DNA of 64,000 nt from NCBI GenBank assembly GCA_029237815.1, contig JAQZBP010000007.1:56265-120264 (forward strand), in the 5' to 3' direction. The notes under the pieces are model-generated. The model was not told where the DNA came from. It ran no database searches and was given only the letters and a program-made list of their open reading frames with translations. The translations under genes were made by a program, and so were the position numbers. The stretch comes from Moraxellaceae bacterium (GTDB lineage Bacteria; Pseudomonadota; Gammaproteobacteria; Pseudomonadales; Moraxellaceae). Shown here in pieces: positions 48,277-57,339 of the stretch; the first letter of the stretch is position 1; every line of letters begins with the position of its first letter.

Positions 48277-49535
48277 ACCAGCGGTACCCGCGATTGCGCG
48301 GCCCGCCAGCGCAGAGCGCCCTGCCCCGCGCGCCTGCCGGAGGCAAGGCAGGCGGTGAGCAGGTAGCCCCCGGTCGGGGCTTCCCAGTCCAGCATCTCTC
48401 CGGCACAGAAAACGCCCGGCAGGGACTTCAGCATCAGGTCTGCCGTCAGCGACTCGAAACACACGCCACCGGCCGTGCTGATGGCCTCGGCCAGCGGGCG
48501 ACAGGCGTGCAGGCGCAGCGGCAGTTGCTTGATTGCCGTTGCCAGGCGAATCGGGTCGGCCATGGTTTCGGCTCCCGCCACCTCGCGCAACAGCGCCAGC
48601 TTCACTCCGTCGATACCCGTGCGCTTGCGCAGCCAGTTGCTGAAGGATTCCTTTCCTTTCGGCTTGGCAAGCGCCAGCTGCAGCTCCGACAACGCGCGAT
48701 CCGGCAGCAGATCAAGCATGAGCACGGCTTCGCCCCTTGCCACGAGCGCGTCGCGCAAAAATGCCGACAGGGCATAGACCAGACTGCCCTCAACGCCGGT
48801 AGCGGTAACGACCAGCTCTCCGGGACGGCGGTGTACGCGCCCGTTCCGGTCGACGCAGGAGGCCGCCACCGACTTCAACGGCGCGCCTGCAAAATGACGG
48901 CGCAGATATTCGCTCCAGTCCGCATCGAAGCCGCAGTTGGCCGGCTGCAAGTCGGCCACGGCGATGCCGCGCTGCCGCAGCCACGGAACCCAGCGGCCGT
49001 CGGAACCGAGGCGCGGCCAGCTCGCGCCACCCAGTGCCAGGATGACCCCGTCGGCAGCATGCCGCGCCTCTCCCTCCGGTGTGTCGAAACAGAGCGCTCC
49101 GTCTGCCGACCACCCGGTGAAGCGGTGCCGGCGATGCAACACGACGCCGGCCTCGCGCAGCCGGTGCAGCCACGCGCGCAACATGGGCGCAGCTTTCATG
49201 CCGGCCGGAAACACCCGTCCAGAAGAGCCGACGAAGGTGTCGATCCCAAGCGCATGAACCCACTCACGCAGTGCCACACCGTCGAAGTCCGCCAGCAGTC
49301 CGCGCATCTCCTCGACGCGGCCGGCATAGCGGTCCACGAACGGCGCAAAAGGTTCGGAGTGGGTGATGTTCAGGCCGCCGATGCCGGCCAGGAGGAACTT
49401 GCGGCCAACCGACGGCATGGCGTCGTATAGGTCTACAGCAATGCCGGCCTGTGCAACGACCTCCGCCGCCATGAGGCCGGCAGGGCCACCCCCAATGACG
49501 GCCACCGGCGGACGGGAGTTGGTAACTGATGTCAT
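48273..49535 (-). CDS. FAD-dependent oxidoreductase of the HI0933/TIGR03862 family
   Basis: 420 aa from ATG 49535. FAD-binding GGGPAGLMAAEVVAQAG at the N-terminus; SVGRKFLLAGIGGLNITHSEP, ALGGASWPRLGSDG, and C-terminal GVFCAGEMLDWEAPTGGYLL are signatures of this NAD(P)/FAD flavoprotein family (PP_4765 relatives, related to BaiN). Physiological substrate unknown. Translationally coupled to the GIY-YIG gene downstream. Preceded by a 106-nt gap. Confidence 0.9.
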   Translation of the reverse strand: MTSVTNSRPPVAVIGGGPAGLMAAEVVAQAGIAVDLYDAMPSVGRKFLLAGIGGLNITHSEPFAPFVDRYAGRVEEMRGLLADFDGVALREWVHALGIDTFVGSSGRVFPAGMKAAPMLRAWLHRLREAGVVLHRRHRFTGWSADGALCFDTPEGEARHAADGVILALGGASWPRLGSDGRWVPWLRQRGIAVADLQPANCGFDADWSEYLRRHFAGAPLKSVAASCVDRNGRVHRRPGELVVTATGVEGSLVYALSAFLRDALVARGEAVLMLDLLPDRALSELQLALAKPKGKESFSNWLRKRTGIDGVKLALLREVAGAETMADPIRLATAIKQLPLRLHACRPLAEAISTAGGVCFESLTADLMLKSLPGVFCAGEMLDWEAPTGGYLLTACLASGRRAGQGALRWRAAQSRVPLV

Positions 49536-49641
49536 GCGCTGTTTCCGTTGGCCTGCGCTGGTCGCGCGCGGCGGTCCCGCCGATCTGCCTGTCGACAATA
49601 CGTAGCGATGCGACAGCGCGGTAGGGGACAGTGGCGGATTA

Positions 49642-50400
49642 TCACGTTTTTTCCGGCACAGATGCACGGCGCCGCAAGCCCGTCAGCTCCGCCGCGCCGC
49701 CCCAGGGCCGAAGCCCCATCGCAATGCCGTAGAGGGCCCGTTGCGCTGGGGGCAGGTGCATGTCCAGTTCGGACAGTTCGAAAAACTCCGCCGCCAGCCG
49801 GTCCAGCTTGCGCGCGAGCATGGCCGCGGACGCCGCCGACAACTCGCCGATCTCGAAGCGGAAGTGACCGTCGTGGTCGTCGAAGCGCACTGACAGGAAA
49901 TTGCTCACCATCTCCTCCCCCAGGCGCTGCCGCAACGGACCGTTGGGACGATGCCGGACCTGTCGGGACACCCGCAGCCGCACGCGATTGCCCGGCAGCA
50001 GCTCGATCAACCCCGCGCGATCCAGCTTCGCCAGCAGCCGGATGCACTCCGGCTCGCTCAGCTGGTAGTCCTGCACGATGGCGGCAGGCTCCCGGTTGTT
50101 GAGCAGCAGATAGAACACGGCCAGCAGCTTGCGGTCGCCGGCCAGCAGCGCCTCCTGCGCCACCGTCATCTGCCGCAACGCCTCCGACTCGCCGCGGGCA
50201 ATCTGTGCGAGCTCGAAAAGATCCATCTCGAGCAGGCGGCAGATGTCATCCAGGCGCTGCAAGGTGAAGGTCTGCTCCGAAAACAACCGCTTGATGCTCG
50301 CTTCGCTCAAACCGAGGCCCGTGGCCAGATCGGCATAGGTGCGCCCGCGCGCCTTGAGCACCTTCTTCAGCGCCGACACCAGTTGCCCGGCATTTGCCAT
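49642..50400 (-). CDS. XRE-type transcriptional regulator
   Basis: 252 aa. N-terminal helix-turn-helix (about 5-65, RTYADLATGLGLSEASIKRLFSEQ in two helices: YADLATGLGL and SEASIKRLF), then a helical sensory or dimerisation domain of about 180 residues of unknown ligand. Divergent from the CarF-type desaturase; the shared 155-nt region has a 22-bp near-perfect palindrome (50454-50475). Most likely controls itself and the desaturase-hydrolase pair (inference). Confidence 0.85.
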   Translation of the reverse strand: MANAGQLVSALKKVLKARGRTYADLATGLGLSEASIKRLFSEQTFTLQRLDDICRLLEMDLFELAQIARGESEALRQMTVAQEALLAGDRKLLAVFYLLLNNREPAAIVQDYQLSEPECIRLLAKLDRAGLIELLPGNRVRLRVSRQVRHRPNGPLRQRLGEEMVSNFLSVRFDDHDGHFRFEIGELSAASAAMLARKLDRLAAEFFELSELDMHLPPAQRALYGIAMGLRPWGGAAELTGLRRRASVPEKT

Positions 50401-50453
50401 CTCCGCCTCCCGCCCGAAAGCATCAGGGTCCTATACAGTAGGTAGCGTAAATC

Positions 50454-50475
50454 AATACCTTAACGTTTAGGTATT
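50454..50475. promoter_or_regulatory. 22-bp palindromic operator candidate
   Basis: Outer arms AATACCT (50454-50460) and AGGTATT (50469-50475), inner AACGTT palindrome, only two symmetric positions unmatched. A further AGGTA half-site stands at about 50440. It lies in the divergent region between the XRE regulator and the desaturase, AT-rich against GC-rich surroundings. Confidence 0.6.
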
Positions 50476-50555
50476 TATTTCCGCCCTGGCGGTTTGCATC
50501 CTGCGCTCACCCCACGTTGAGGAATGGGGACCCGAATGACTTGCAGGAGCAAATC

Positions 50556-51110
50556 ATGTTTTTTCTGAAGCTGTTCTTCACGGTGATGCTGGCGGACTTC
50601 GTGTCCGGCCTCGTGCACTGGCTGGAGGATGCCTACGCCCGCCCCGGCATGCGCCTCGTGGGCCGGATCGCGGAGGAAAACCTGCTGCATCACGCCCGCC
50701 CTCGCGCCTTCCTCGAGAAGAGCTGGTGGGAAAGCTCGCAGGACCTGGTGCTGCTGGGACTCATGGTCGTTCTGGCAGCGCTGCTGACGGACACCCTGAA
50801 TGGCTGGTTGCTGCTCTTCGTGGTCATCACGGTCAACGCCAACCAGGTGCACAAATGGGCGCATCGTGGGCCGCGGGAAAATCCGGCGCTGGTAGCGCGA
50901 CTGCAGCAATGGCGCATTCTCCAGACCCCGCGCGAGCACGCCCGTCACCACCGTGGCCGCAAGGACAGCCACTACTGCGTCCTGACCAATGTCTTGAATC
51001 CGGTACTGGAAAGCCTGCACTTCTGGACGACGCTGGAAGCCTGTGTGGAAACAGTTGCCGGCGTGAAGCGGCGCTGTGATATTGAACATGCCATTACCGG
51101 GAGGAGCTGA
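50556..51110 (+). CDS. CarF/PEDS1-type lipid desaturase (plasmanylethanolamine desaturase-like)
   Basis: 184 aa from ATG 50556; AGGAG is 6 nt before it. Histidine-rich di-iron pattern across membrane helices: SGLVHWLEDAY, ENLLHHARPR, NANQVHKWAH, TPREHARHHRG, DSHYCVLTNVLNP and LESLHFW. This matches the lipid desaturase domain of CarF (Myxococcus) and TMEM189/PEDS1, which form the vinyl-ether bond of plasmalogens with O2. The whole protein is just that domain. CarF is required for the singlet-oxygen response in Myxococcus. A hydrolase gene starts 3 nt after the stop. True substrate here is unproven, and I see no ether-lipid synthesis genes in this window. Confidence 0.85.
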   Translation: MFFLKLFFTVMLADFVSGLVHWLEDAYARPGMRLVGRIAEENLLHHARPRAFLEKSWWESSQDLVLLGLMVVLAALLTDTLNGWLLLFVVITVNANQVHKWAHRGPRENPALVARLQQWRILQTPREHARHHRGRKDSHYCVLTNVLNPVLESLHFWTTLEACVETVAGVKRRCDIEHAITGRS

Positions 51111-51113
51111 CGC

Positions 51114-51872
51114 ATGAGCAGGACTGCAATCAGGGCGGCGCTGCTGGCATGCCTCGCCTTCGCCACTCCGCCGGCAATCGCCGACCGCGGCGCGCGCGAG
51201 CCCGTCGTATTGCTGCATGGCCTTGCCCGCACGGCGGCGTCGATGGAGCGGCTGGCGCAGGAACTCGAGGCCGCGGGCTACCCGGTCTGCAACGTGGATT
51301 ATCCGTCCCGCCAGCATGCCATCGAGACCCTCGCGCGCGACCATGTTGCCCCGGCCATTCGGGGCTGCTTCCCCGGCCATGAAGGCCCGCTGCACTTCGT
51401 GACTCACTCCATGGGCGGGCTCGTCGTGCGCGAAATCGTCGCGGCGCAAGTCCTGCCGGTGGCGCGCGTCGTGATGCTGAGCCCGCCCAACCATGGCAGC
51501 GAGGCGGCAGCCCTGCTCGGCGACCTCTGGCTGTTCCGCCGCATCGCCGGGCCAGCCGGGCAGCAGTTGCGACCCGTGCCGGCAACGGCGGACGCGGCGT
51601 CGCTGCCCTTCGAGCTCGGTGTGCTGACCGGCAACCGGACCTTCAATCCGTGGATGTCCCTGATGCTTCCCGGAGACGACGACGGCAAGGTCACCGTCGC
51701 CAGTGCACGGCTTTCCGGCATGCGGGATTTCCGCGTCCTGCCCGTCAGCCATCCTTTCATCATGCGCGACCGTGAGGCCATACACGAAGTGCTCTTCTTT
51801 CTCGAACACGGCCACTTCGAAGCAACCCTGCCGCCGATTGCCATTACCACACAAAGAAAAAAGGCCGCATAA
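51114..51872 (+). CDS. Exported alpha/beta hydrolase (lipase-like)
   Basis: 252 aa. Signal peptide (MSRTAIRAALLACLAFATPP, cleavage after AIA), VVLLHGLARTAASM oxyanion region, nucleophile Ser in THSMGG, acidic residue in the DDDGKVT region and a C-terminal His in VSHPFIM. Two cysteines (VCNVDY, RGCFPG) may be disulfide-linked. An esterase or lipase working outside the inner membrane. Co-transcribed with the CarF-like desaturase, suggesting lipid remodelling. Its last codons lie inside the terminator stem. Confidence 0.88.
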   Translation: MSRTAIRAALLACLAFATPPAIADRGAREPVVLLHGLARTAASMERLAQELEAAGYPVCNVDYPSRQHAIETLARDHVAPAIRGCFPGHEGPLHFVTHSMGGLVVREIVAAQVLPVARVVMLSPPNHGSEAAALLGDLWLFRRIAGPAGQQLRPVPATADAASLPFELGVLTGNRTFNPWMSLMLPGDDDGKVTVASARLSGMRDFRVLPVSHPFIMRDREAIHEVLFFLEHGHFEATLPPIAITTQRKKAA

Positions 51873-51887
51873 AGCGGCCTTTTTTTT
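51857..51887. terminator. Bidirectional terminator overlapping the hydrolase stop codon
   Basis: AAAAAAGGCCGC, loop ATAAA, GCGGCCTTTTTTTT. The TAA stop (51870-51872) is in the loop. A and T runs on both sides serve the convergent hydrolase and malate synthase genes. Confidence 0.92.
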
Positions 51888-51901
51888 CACCACGGCAGGG
51901 A

Positions 51902-54073
51902 TCAGCCGCGGGACTGCGCCTTCAGCTTCAGCCGCGCGGCGTGCAGCAGCGGCTCGGTGTAGCCGGAGGGCTGCACGGTGCCCAGGAAGATCAGGTCGCA
52001 GGCGGCCTTGAAGGCAATGCCGTCGAAGCCCGGCGCCATCGGCGTGTAGGCGGCGTCGCTCGCGTTCTGCTGGTCCACGACCACGGCCATGCGCTTCATC
52101 ACGTCCATCACCTGCTCCTTGCTCACCACACCGTGGCGCAGCCAGTTGGCGATGTGCTGGCTGGAAATGCGCAGCGTGGCGCGGTCTTCCATCAGGCCAA
52201 CGTTGTTGATGTCGGGCACCTTGGAGCAGCCCACGCCGAGGTCGACCCAGCGCACCACATAACCCAGGATGCCCTGGCAGTTGTTTTCCAGCTCGGCCAG
52301 CTTCTCGGCGTCGCTCCAGTTCGGGTTGGCGGCGAGCGGCGGGTTCAGGATGGTGTCGACCGGATCCATGGGCGCGGACTTCAGCTCGTCCTGGCGCGCC
52401 TTCACGTTCACCTTGTGGTAGTGCAGCGCGTGCAGGGTGGCGCCGGTCGGGCTCGGCACCCAGGCGCAGTTGGCGCCGGCATTCGGATGCGCCGCCTTGG
52501 TGGCGACCATTTCCTTCATTTCGTCCGGCTTCGGCCACATGCCCTTGCCGATCTGGGCGCGGCCCTGCAGGCCGCAGGCCAGGCCGATGGCCACGTTGCG
52601 ACGCTCGTAGGCGGCGATCCAGGGTTCCTTCTTCACGTCGTCCTTGCGCACCACGGGGCCCGCCTCCATCGAGGTGTGGATCTCGTCGCCGGTGCGGTCC
52701 ATGAAGCCGGTGTTGATGAAGATGGTGCGTTCGCTGGCGGCGCGGATGCATTCCTTCAGGTTCACCGAGGTGCGGCGCTCCTCATCCATGATGCCGACCT
52801 TGAGGGTGTTCTTCGCCAAGCCGACAGCCTTCTCGGCCGCTTCGAACAGCTCGACGGTGAAGGCCACTTCTTCCGGGCCATGCATCTTGGGCTTCACGAT
52901 GTAGGTGGAGCCGGCGCGGGAGTTGGCCAGCTTGACGCCAGCCTTGTCGGTCAGCGCACGCTTGGTCACGAGGGCGGTGATGAGGGCATCCATGATGCCT
53001 TCGAACACTTCCTCGCCCTTCACCAGCGCGGCGGGATTGGTCATCAGGTGGCCGACGTTGCGCAGCAGCATCATGGAGCGGCCGTGCAGCGCGAACGCCT
53101 GGCCCTGCGGGTTGGTGTAGACGCGGTCCGGGTTCATGCGGCGGGTCAGCTGCTTGCCGCCCTTCTCGAAGGTTTCCACCAGGGTGCCAGTCATCAGGCC
53201 CAGCCAGTTGCGGTAGCCCTCGACCTTTTCCTCGGCATCCACGGCAGCCACGGAGTCTTCCAGGTCCTGGATGGTGGTGACAGCGGCTTCCACCAGCAGG
53301 TCCTTCACGCGCGCGGCGTCGTCCTTGCCGATCGGGTGGCTGGCGTCGACCTGGATTTCCACGTGCAGGCCGTTGTGCTTGAGCAGCACGCCGGCGGGAG
53401 CCGCGGCGTCGCCGGTGTAGCCGGCAAACTGCGCCGGCGTGGCCAGGCCGACCTTCTCGCCACCCTTGAGGGTGACCACGAGCTGGCCGTTCTCCACCGC
53501 ATATAGTGTGGAATCGACGTGCGAGCCGGCGGCCAGCGGAAAGGTTTCATTGAGGAAGTTGCGGGCGAAGGCGATCACCTTGGCGCCACGCACCGGGTTG
53601 TAGCCCCGGCCTTTCTCGGCGCCGCCCTCTTCGGAGAGGACGTCGGTTCCGTAGAGGGCGTCGTAGAGCGAACCCCAGCGGGCGTTGGCGGCATTCAGGG
53701 CGTAACGGGCGTTGCGCACCGGTACCACTAGCTGCGGACCGGCGAGCACGGCAAGCTCTTCGTCCACGTTCTGGGTCGTGATCTGGAAGTCCGGGCCTTC
53801 CGGCACCAGGTAGCCGATCTCCTGCAGGAAGGCCTTGTACTGGGCCTTGTCAAAGCCGGGGTTGGCGCGGTGCCAGGCATCGATCTTCGCCTGCAGGTCC
53901 TCGCGCTTGGCCAGCAGGGCCTTGTTCTTCGGGGCCAGCTCGACCGCAACCTTTTCAAAGGCGGACCAGAACGCAGCCGGCTCGACGCCGCTACCCGGGG
54001 CGATTTCAGTGGCCACCAGATCGTAGAGTTCCTTGGCGATGTCCAGGTCGCCATGCTTGATGCGTTCGGTCAT
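51902..54073 (-). CDS. glcB: Malate synthase G
   Basis: 723 aa, the length of isoform G. Condenses glyoxylate with acetyl-CoA to malate in the glyoxylate shunt. Marks: [88 protein letters not shown] and [21 protein letters not shown]. Encoded next to its LysR regulator and isocitrate lyase, though with opposite direction to the latter. Confidence 0.97.
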   Translation of the reverse strand: MTERIKHGDLDIAKELYDLVATEIAPGSGVEPAAFWSAFEKVAVELAPKNKALLAKREDLQAKIDAWHRANPGFDKAQYKAFLQEIGYLVPEGPDFQITTQNVDEELAVLAGPQLVVPVRNARYALNAANARWGSLYDALYGTDVLSEEGGAEKGRGYNPVRGAKVIAFARNFLNETFPLAAGSHVDSTLYAVENGQLVVTLKGGEKVGLATPAQFAGYTGDAAAPAGVLLKHNGLHVEIQVDASHPIGKDDAARVKDLLVEAAVTTIQDLEDSVAAVDAEEKVEGYRNWLGLMTGTLVETFEKGGKQLTRRMNPDRVYTNPQGQAFALHGRSMMLLRNVGHLMTNPAALVKGEEVFEGIMDALITALVTKRALTDKAGVKLANSRAGSTYIVKPKMHGPEEVAFTVELFEAAEKAVGLAKNTLKVGIMDEERRTSVNLKECIRAASERTIFINTGFMDRTGDEIHTSMEAGPVVRKDDVKKEPWIAAYERRNVAIGLACGLQGRAQIGKGMWPKPDEMKEMVATKAAHPNAGANCAWVPSPTGATLHALHYHKVNVKARQDELKSAPMDPVDTILNPPLAANPNWSDAEKLAELENNCQGILGYVVRWVDLGVGCSKVPDINNVGLMEDRATLRISSQHIANWLRHGVVSKEQVMDVMKRMAVVVDQQNASDAAYTPMAPGFDGIAFKAACDLIFLGTVQPSGYTEPLLHAARLKLKAQSRG

Positions 54074-54371
54074 GTGTCTTGCCTCTCGGGAGTCAAACGT
54101 CAGTCGGCAAGGGCCGTGGCGCCCCTGCGAAGGGCCGGCATTCTAACGGATTCTTCGTAGCATTCGTACCGGTGAGCGTGATCTGCAACGCCGGGCATGC
54201 GCGCCCAACCGGACCGGCAGACTGCCGGCTCCGGAGCTTGCCACCGTAGGCCTGGCACCTCGGGTCAGGGCCAGCCGGCATTGCCCTACCCGTATGTTCC
54301 GGCGGCCCCTGCCCCCTGCTCCCTGCCACATGCCTCCGGAGCGATACCCCGGATGAAGGGTCTGACTCGCC
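54074..54371. other. 298-nt region between the malate synthase and LysR genes
   Basis: No gene or strong hairpin with a T run seen. It must contain the start signals of malate synthase (minus strand) and the end of the LysR transcript. A possible -10 (TAGAAT, minus strand, near 54140) stands about 65 nt before the malate synthase ATG, without a good -35. Support is weak. Confidence 0.4.
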
Positions 54372-55385
54372 CTAATCGCGGTCCAGTGGCGGCAGTGCCG
54401 GTGCCACGGGCCGCGACGGCGACGCCCGCAGCTCCTCCTCTTCCCTCTCGATGATCTGGCGAGCCGTAAAAAGAATGAGCTGGCGCAGCCAGCGGTGGGC
54501 GGCGTTGTGGTGCAGCAGCGGGCTCCAGGCCATCTTGAGCTCGAACTCCGGGATGTGGAACGGCGGCTCGCGCAGCACCAGCCTGGGGTTGTTGAGCTGC
54601 AGCTTGGCCACCCGTGTGGGGAGCGTGGCGATGAGGTCCGCGTTCTCGGCCAGCAGTGCCGGCATCTGGTAGTGGCGGGTGAAGATGGCGATCTTGCGCT
54701 TCCTGCCGATGCGGCCCAGGGCCTGGTCGATCCAGCCCAGGCCGCCGGCTTGGTCCGGGTTCATGCCGAAGCCCACCCCCATGCCGGTCTTGGACACCCA
54801 GATGTGCTGGGCCTCCAGGTAAGCCTTCAGGGTGAAGTTCTCGGCCATCGGGCTGTCCCGGTGCACCAGGCAGGAAAAGCTGTCCTTCCACACCGTCACC
54901 TGGTGGAAGGACTGGGGAATGTCGGTAAAGCGGTTGATGGCCATGTCGACCTTGCCCAGCTCCATGTCGCGGTAGCTCACGTCGGAGGGGGTCAGGAAGT
55001 CCAGCACCACCGAAGGGCTTTCAGTACGCATGGCCTTGGCCAGCGCCGGGATCAGGGTGGCCTCGGCATAGTCGGCCGCCATGATGCGGAACACGCGTGA
55101 ACTGGACCGGGGCCGGAAGTCTTCCTGGGACTCGAAAATGTGGTTGAGACTGTCCAGGGCCTCGCGGATCAGGGGCTGCAGGGCCAGTGCCCGCTCCGTC
55201 GGCGTCATGCCTTCGCTGGAGCGAATCAAAAGTGGATCCTCAAATACATCTCGTAACCGCTTGAGAATATTAGACATTGCCGGCTGCGTAATGCCCAGGT
55301 TCTCGGCCGCCCGGGTGACGTTCTTCTCACGCAACAGCACATCGAGGTAGATCAGGAGGTTGAGGTCGACCCGCTCAATATTCAT
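54372..55385 (-). CDS. LysR-family transcriptional regulator
   Basis: 337 aa. N-terminal winged HTH (about 7-66, VTRAAENLGITQPAMSNILKRLRD), linker helix, and periplasmic-binding-type effector domain (about 95-300). Divergent from isocitrate lyase across a 133-nt AT-rich gap, with malate synthase on the other side, so it likely controls the glyoxylate shunt. The effector domain keeps the NodD/SyrM-like pattern (VFRIMAADYAEATLIPALA). Effector unknown. Confidence 0.9.
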   Translation of the reverse strand: MNIERVDLNLLIYLDVLLREKNVTRAAENLGITQPAMSNILKRLRDVFEDPLLIRSSEGMTPTERALALQPLIREALDSLNHIFESQEDFRPRSSSRVFRIMAADYAEATLIPALAKAMRTESPSVVLDFLTPSDVSYRDMELGKVDMAINRFTDIPQSFHQVTVWKDSFSCLVHRDSPMAENFTLKAYLEAQHIWVSKTGMGVGFGMNPDQAGGLGWIDQALGRIGRKRKIAIFTRHYQMPALLAENADLIATLPTRVAKLQLNNPRLVLREPPFHIPEFELKMAWSPLLHHNAAHRWLRQLILFTARQIIEREEEELRASPSRPVAPALPPLDRD

Positions 55386-55518
55386 AAAATAAATACCGGG
55401 AATAAAAACTATAAATTAGGGAAATTATGCCACAGCCCTTACTCTGCGCGCTCCCAAGGTCCAGGCCGCCCGTCCACCGGCTGCCTGCGCCTACTACCCC
55501 CAGCAACAGGAAAACGTC
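55386..55518. promoter_or_regulatory. Divergent control region of the LysR gene and isocitrate lyase
   Basis: 133 nt; the left half is AT-rich with an imperfect inverted repeat ATAAATT-AGGG-AAATTAT at 55411-55428, typical in place for a LysR autoregulatory site. No confident -35/-10 pair could be assigned for either gene. AGGA precedes the aceA ATG. Confidence 0.45.
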
Positions 55519-57120
55519 ATGACTACGTACGCCTCTGCACTCGAACACGTCCGCGCCGTCAAGGCCAAGCTCGGCGGCACCTGGGGTGCCATCCACCCGG
55601 AAGATGCGGCCCGCATGATCGTGCAGAACCGCTTCCGTACCGGCCTGGACATCGCCAAGTACACCGCCGCCATCATGCGCAAGGACATGGCCGAGTACGA
55701 CGCTGACAGCAGCAAGTACACGCAGTCCCTGGGTTGCTGGCACGGTTTCGTCGCCCAGCAGAAGATGATCGCCAACAAGAAGTACTTCGGCACCACCTCC
55801 AAGAAGTACATCTACCTGTCCGGCTGGATGGTTGCCGCCCTGCGTTCCGATTTCGGCCCGCTGCCCGACCAGTCAATGCACGAAAAGACCTCCGTGCCCA
55901 ACCTGATCGAGGAAATCTACACCTTCCTGCGCCAGGCTGACGCCCGTGAGCTGAACGACCTCTTCCGCGCCCTGCAGAAGGCCGAAGACGCCGGCGACAA
56001 GGCCAAGGCCGCCGAAATCGAAGCCAAGATCAACGGTTTCGAAACCCACGTCGTGCCCATCATCGCCGACATCGACGCCGGTTTCGGTAACGAAGAAGCC
56101 ACCTACCTGCTGACCAAGAAGATGATCGAAGCCGGCGCCTGCGCCATCCAGATCGAAAACCAGGTCTCCGACGCCAAGCAGTGCGGTCACCAGGCCGGCA
56201 AGGTCACCGTGCCGCATGAAGACTTCCTGGCCAAGATCAACGCCGTGCGCCTGGCCTTCCTGGAACTTGGCATCGACGAGGGCGTCATCGTCGCCCGTAC
56301 CGACTCCGAAGGTGCCGACCTGACCCAGAAGATCCCGGTCTCCAAGAAGAAGGGCGACCTGGCCTCCCAGTACATCAGCTACCTGGACACCAAGGAAATC
56401 GACATCAGCGAAGCCGCTGACGACGAAATCCTGATCAAGCGCGACGGCAAGCTGCACCGCCCGACCCGCCTGGCCTCCGGCCTGTACCAGTTCCGCGAAG
56501 GCACCCAGATCGACCGCGTGGTCCTGGACTGCGTGACCTCCCTGCAGAACGGCGCCGACATGCTGTGGATCGAGACCCCGACCCCGAACGTCGCGGAAAT
56601 CGCCCACATGGTGAACAAGGTCAAGGAAATCGTCCCGAACGCCAAGCTGGTCTACAACAACAGCCCGTCGTTCAACTGGACGCTGAACTTCCGCCAGCAG
56701 GCCTTCGACCGCATGAAGAAGGAAGGCAAGGACGTGTCCGCCTACGACCGCGCCAAGCTGATGAGCGTGGAATACGACAACACCGAGCTGGCCAAGCAGG
56801 CCGACGAGATGATCCGTACCTTCCAGGCCGACGCTGCCCGTGAAGCCGGCGTGTTCCACCACCTGATCACGCTGCCGACCTACCACACGACGGCCCTGCA
56901 CATGCACGAGCTGTCCAAGGGTTACTTCGGCGAGATGGGCATGCTGGCCTATGTGGCAGGCGTGCAGCGCAAGGAAATCCGTGAAGGCGTGGCCTGCGTG
57001 AAGCACCAGGCGATGGCCGGCTCCGACATCGGTGACGACCACAAGGAAATGTTCGCTGGCGACAACGCCCTCAAGGCCGGCGACGCCTCCAAGAACACCA
57101 TGAACCAGTTCGGCGGCTAA
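55519..57120 (+). CDS. aceA: Isocitrate lyase, long form
   Basis: 533 aa. Cleaves isocitrate to glyoxylate and succinate. Active-site loop reads KQCGHQAG, where the commoner bacterial form has KKCGH; the Cys and His are kept. Other marks: PIIADIDAGFGNEEATYLL, GACAIQIENQVSDAKQ, IVARTDSEGADL and YNNSPSFNW. Length and loop fit the longer subfamily found in pseudomonads. Codon use here and in etfD is strongly biased to C-ending codons, in line with high expression. A strong terminator follows. Confidence 0.97.
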   Translation: MTTYASALEHVRAVKAKLGGTWGAIHPEDAARMIVQNRFRTGLDIAKYTAAIMRKDMAEYDADSSKYTQSLGCWHGFVAQQKMIANKKYFGTTSKKYIYLSGWMVAALRSDFGPLPDQSMHEKTSVPNLIEEIYTFLRQADARELNDLFRALQKAEDAGDKAKAAEIEAKINGFETHVVPIIADIDAGFGNEEATYLLTKKMIEAGACAIQIENQVSDAKQCGHQAGKVTVPHEDFLAKINAVRLAFLELGIDEGVIVARTDSEGADLTQKIPVSKKKGDLASQYISYLDTKEIDISEAADDEILIKRDGKLHRPTRLASGLYQFREGTQIDRVVLDCVTSLQNGADMLWIETPTPNVAEIAHMVNKVKEIVPNAKLVYNNSPSFNWTLNFRQQAFDRMKKEGKDVSAYDRAKLMSVEYDNTELAKQADEMIRTFQADAAREAGVFHHLITLPTYHTTALHMHELSKGYFGEMGMLAYVAGVQRKEIREGVACVKHQAMAGSDIGDDHKEMFAGDNALKAGDASKNTMNQFGG

Positions 57121-57143
57121 ACCCTCCGACCGGTCCACGGTAG

Positions 57144-57181
57144 AAAAGCCCCCCGCGCGCAAGCCCGGGGGGCTTTTTTTT
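57144..57181 (+). terminator. Terminator of isocitrate lyase
   Basis: AAAAGCCCCCC (57144-57154), 12-nt loop, GGGGGGCTTTT (57167-57177) and T run to 57181. Confidence 0.93.
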
Positions 57182-57339
57182 GGGGGTAACGCCACGCATC
57201 GCCGCGCAACCGCTGAAGGCACCACCGCCTGCGCACGTTATTGAACGGCGAAGCTGCGACCGCCGCCCGCCAGGCTTCTTGACCTCGGGGCAGCGCCATC
57301 GTCAACTAGCAGTCCAACCCCCTTTCGTCAGGCCCCGAC

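Noticed and set aside
51941..53506. Plus-strand frame of 521 codons opposite malate synthase G
   Set aside because: Antisense shadow; malate synthase G is complete and unmistakable on the minus strand.
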